A DNA stretch of 64,000 nucleotides, from positions 186,001-250,000 of the forward strand of contig CAVRFX010000016.1 of the NCBI GenBank assembly GCA_963720645.1. The letters run 5' to 3'. The stretch is from RYN-230 sp963720645 (GTDB lineage: Bacteria; Actinomycetota; Actinomycetes; Streptosporangiales; Streptosporangiaceae). A program made the translations under genes and the position numbers. Below the pieces are notes generated by a model, which was not told the origin of the DNA, did not search any database, and saw only the letters and a list, made by a program, of their open reading frames with translations. Positions 63,769-64,000 of the stretch are shown here, in pieces. Each line of letters starts with the position of its first letter. Positions within the stretch are counted from its first letter, which is position 1.

Positions 63769-64000
63769 TGGCGTCGGTGGTGCGGATGCCGAGCGTGCTC
63801 GCGGGCGCGACCGAGGCGGCCATCGCCAGCTGGCTCGTCGCACCGGGGGACACCGTCTCCGTCGGCGACCCGCTCGCGGAGATCGAGACCGAGAAGGCGA
63901 TCGTCGAGTACAGCGCCGAGGAGGCCGGGGTCGTCGGCCGCCTCGTGCTCGCCGCGGGTGAGGGCGGCGAGATCGGGGCGCCCATCGCGGTGCTGGTGAA
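63768..64000 (+). CDS. E2 acyltransferase, lipoyl domain (partial at window end)
   Basis: 77 residues visible, all lipoyl domain: MPSVLAGATEAAIASWLVAP, GDPLAEIETEKAIVEY with the lipoylated Lys in ETEKA, and the second-half LAAGEGGEIGAPIAVL. ATG 63768 overlaps the E1 stop (TGATG). The catalytic domain lies beyond base 64000. It carries the acyl group from E1 in the multienzyme complex. Confidence 0.9.
   Translation, partial: MASVVRMPSVLAGATEAAIASWLVAPGDTVSVGDPLAEIETEKAIVEYSAEEAGVVGRLVLAAGEGGEIGAPIAVLV

Overview
This is a 64 kb stretch of very GC-rich DNA from an actinomycete-like bacterium. The lineage rests on base composition and frequent GTG starts, an incomplete conservon (cvn-type kinase, Roadblock protein and GTPase), a SpoIIE/anti-sigma/STAS partner-switching set, CGNR and XRE/MmyB regulators, an NrtR-controlled nadABC operon, and S8 and GH59 secreted enzymes. 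I cannot name a genus. No rRNA, tRNA, CRISPR array or intact insertion sequence was seen.

Layout. 1-7.5 kb: sigma-factor partner switching (SpoIIE phosphatase end, anti-sigma kinase, two STAS proteins), a carotenoid-oxidoreductase-like flavoprotein, a coupled 42-residue membrane peptide, two paralogous membrane sensor proteins lacking an output domain, and a membrane SpoIIE phosphatase. 8-10.5 kb: secreted GH59 galactocerebrosidase-like enzyme with a ricin-type lectin domain. 10.7-18.5 kb: aldo-keto reductase, a CheR / multi-sensor histidine kinase / response regulator operon, a LacI regulator and a PLP decarboxylase. 18.5-22.7 kb: a TPP-riboswitch-controlled APH-fold kinase, an MreB homologue, a D,D-carboxypeptidase and a CGNR regulator. 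22.8-27.2 kb: an EamA exporter followed by broken genes (PadR, a helix-turn-helix fragment, an aldehyde dehydrogenase remnant, a methyltransferase fragment) around a haloalkane dehalogenase. 27.2-31.9 kb: OsmC and a conservon without its DUF742 member. 32.2-40.6 kb: two substrate-binding lipoproteins, an MDR oxidoreductase and a dppBC-D/F peptide-type ABC transporter. 40.6-43.8 kb: 5'-truncated type-B carboxylesterase, a large palindrome, tandem repeats, an SDR and NrtR. 43.8-47.6 kb: nadABC for NAD synthesis, facing NrtR across two abutting operator-like palindromes. 47.9-52.7 kb: subtilisin-like protease with a Trp-rich repeat tail and a GGDEF-EAL protein. 52.7-55.6 kb: aminotransferase, MmyB-type regulator and SDR. 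55.6-58.9 kb: an apparently inserted IS3 remnant + MMPL transporter + MarR segment between two diverged copies of the same SDR/M24-peptidase junction. 58.9-64 kb: a catabolic-looking locus with M24 peptidase, GntR regulator and VOC protein divergent from a fused E1 alpha/beta dehydrogenase and an E2 lipoyl protein that runs off the window.

A dominating feature is about two dozen single-base frameshifts in otherwise well-conserved genes, including nadB. I read most of them as sequence error rather than gene decay and have annotated whole reconstructed spans. A smaller set of truncations (PadR, ALDH, methyltransferase, carboxylesterase, M24 copy) cannot be explained that way and marks real rearrangement.
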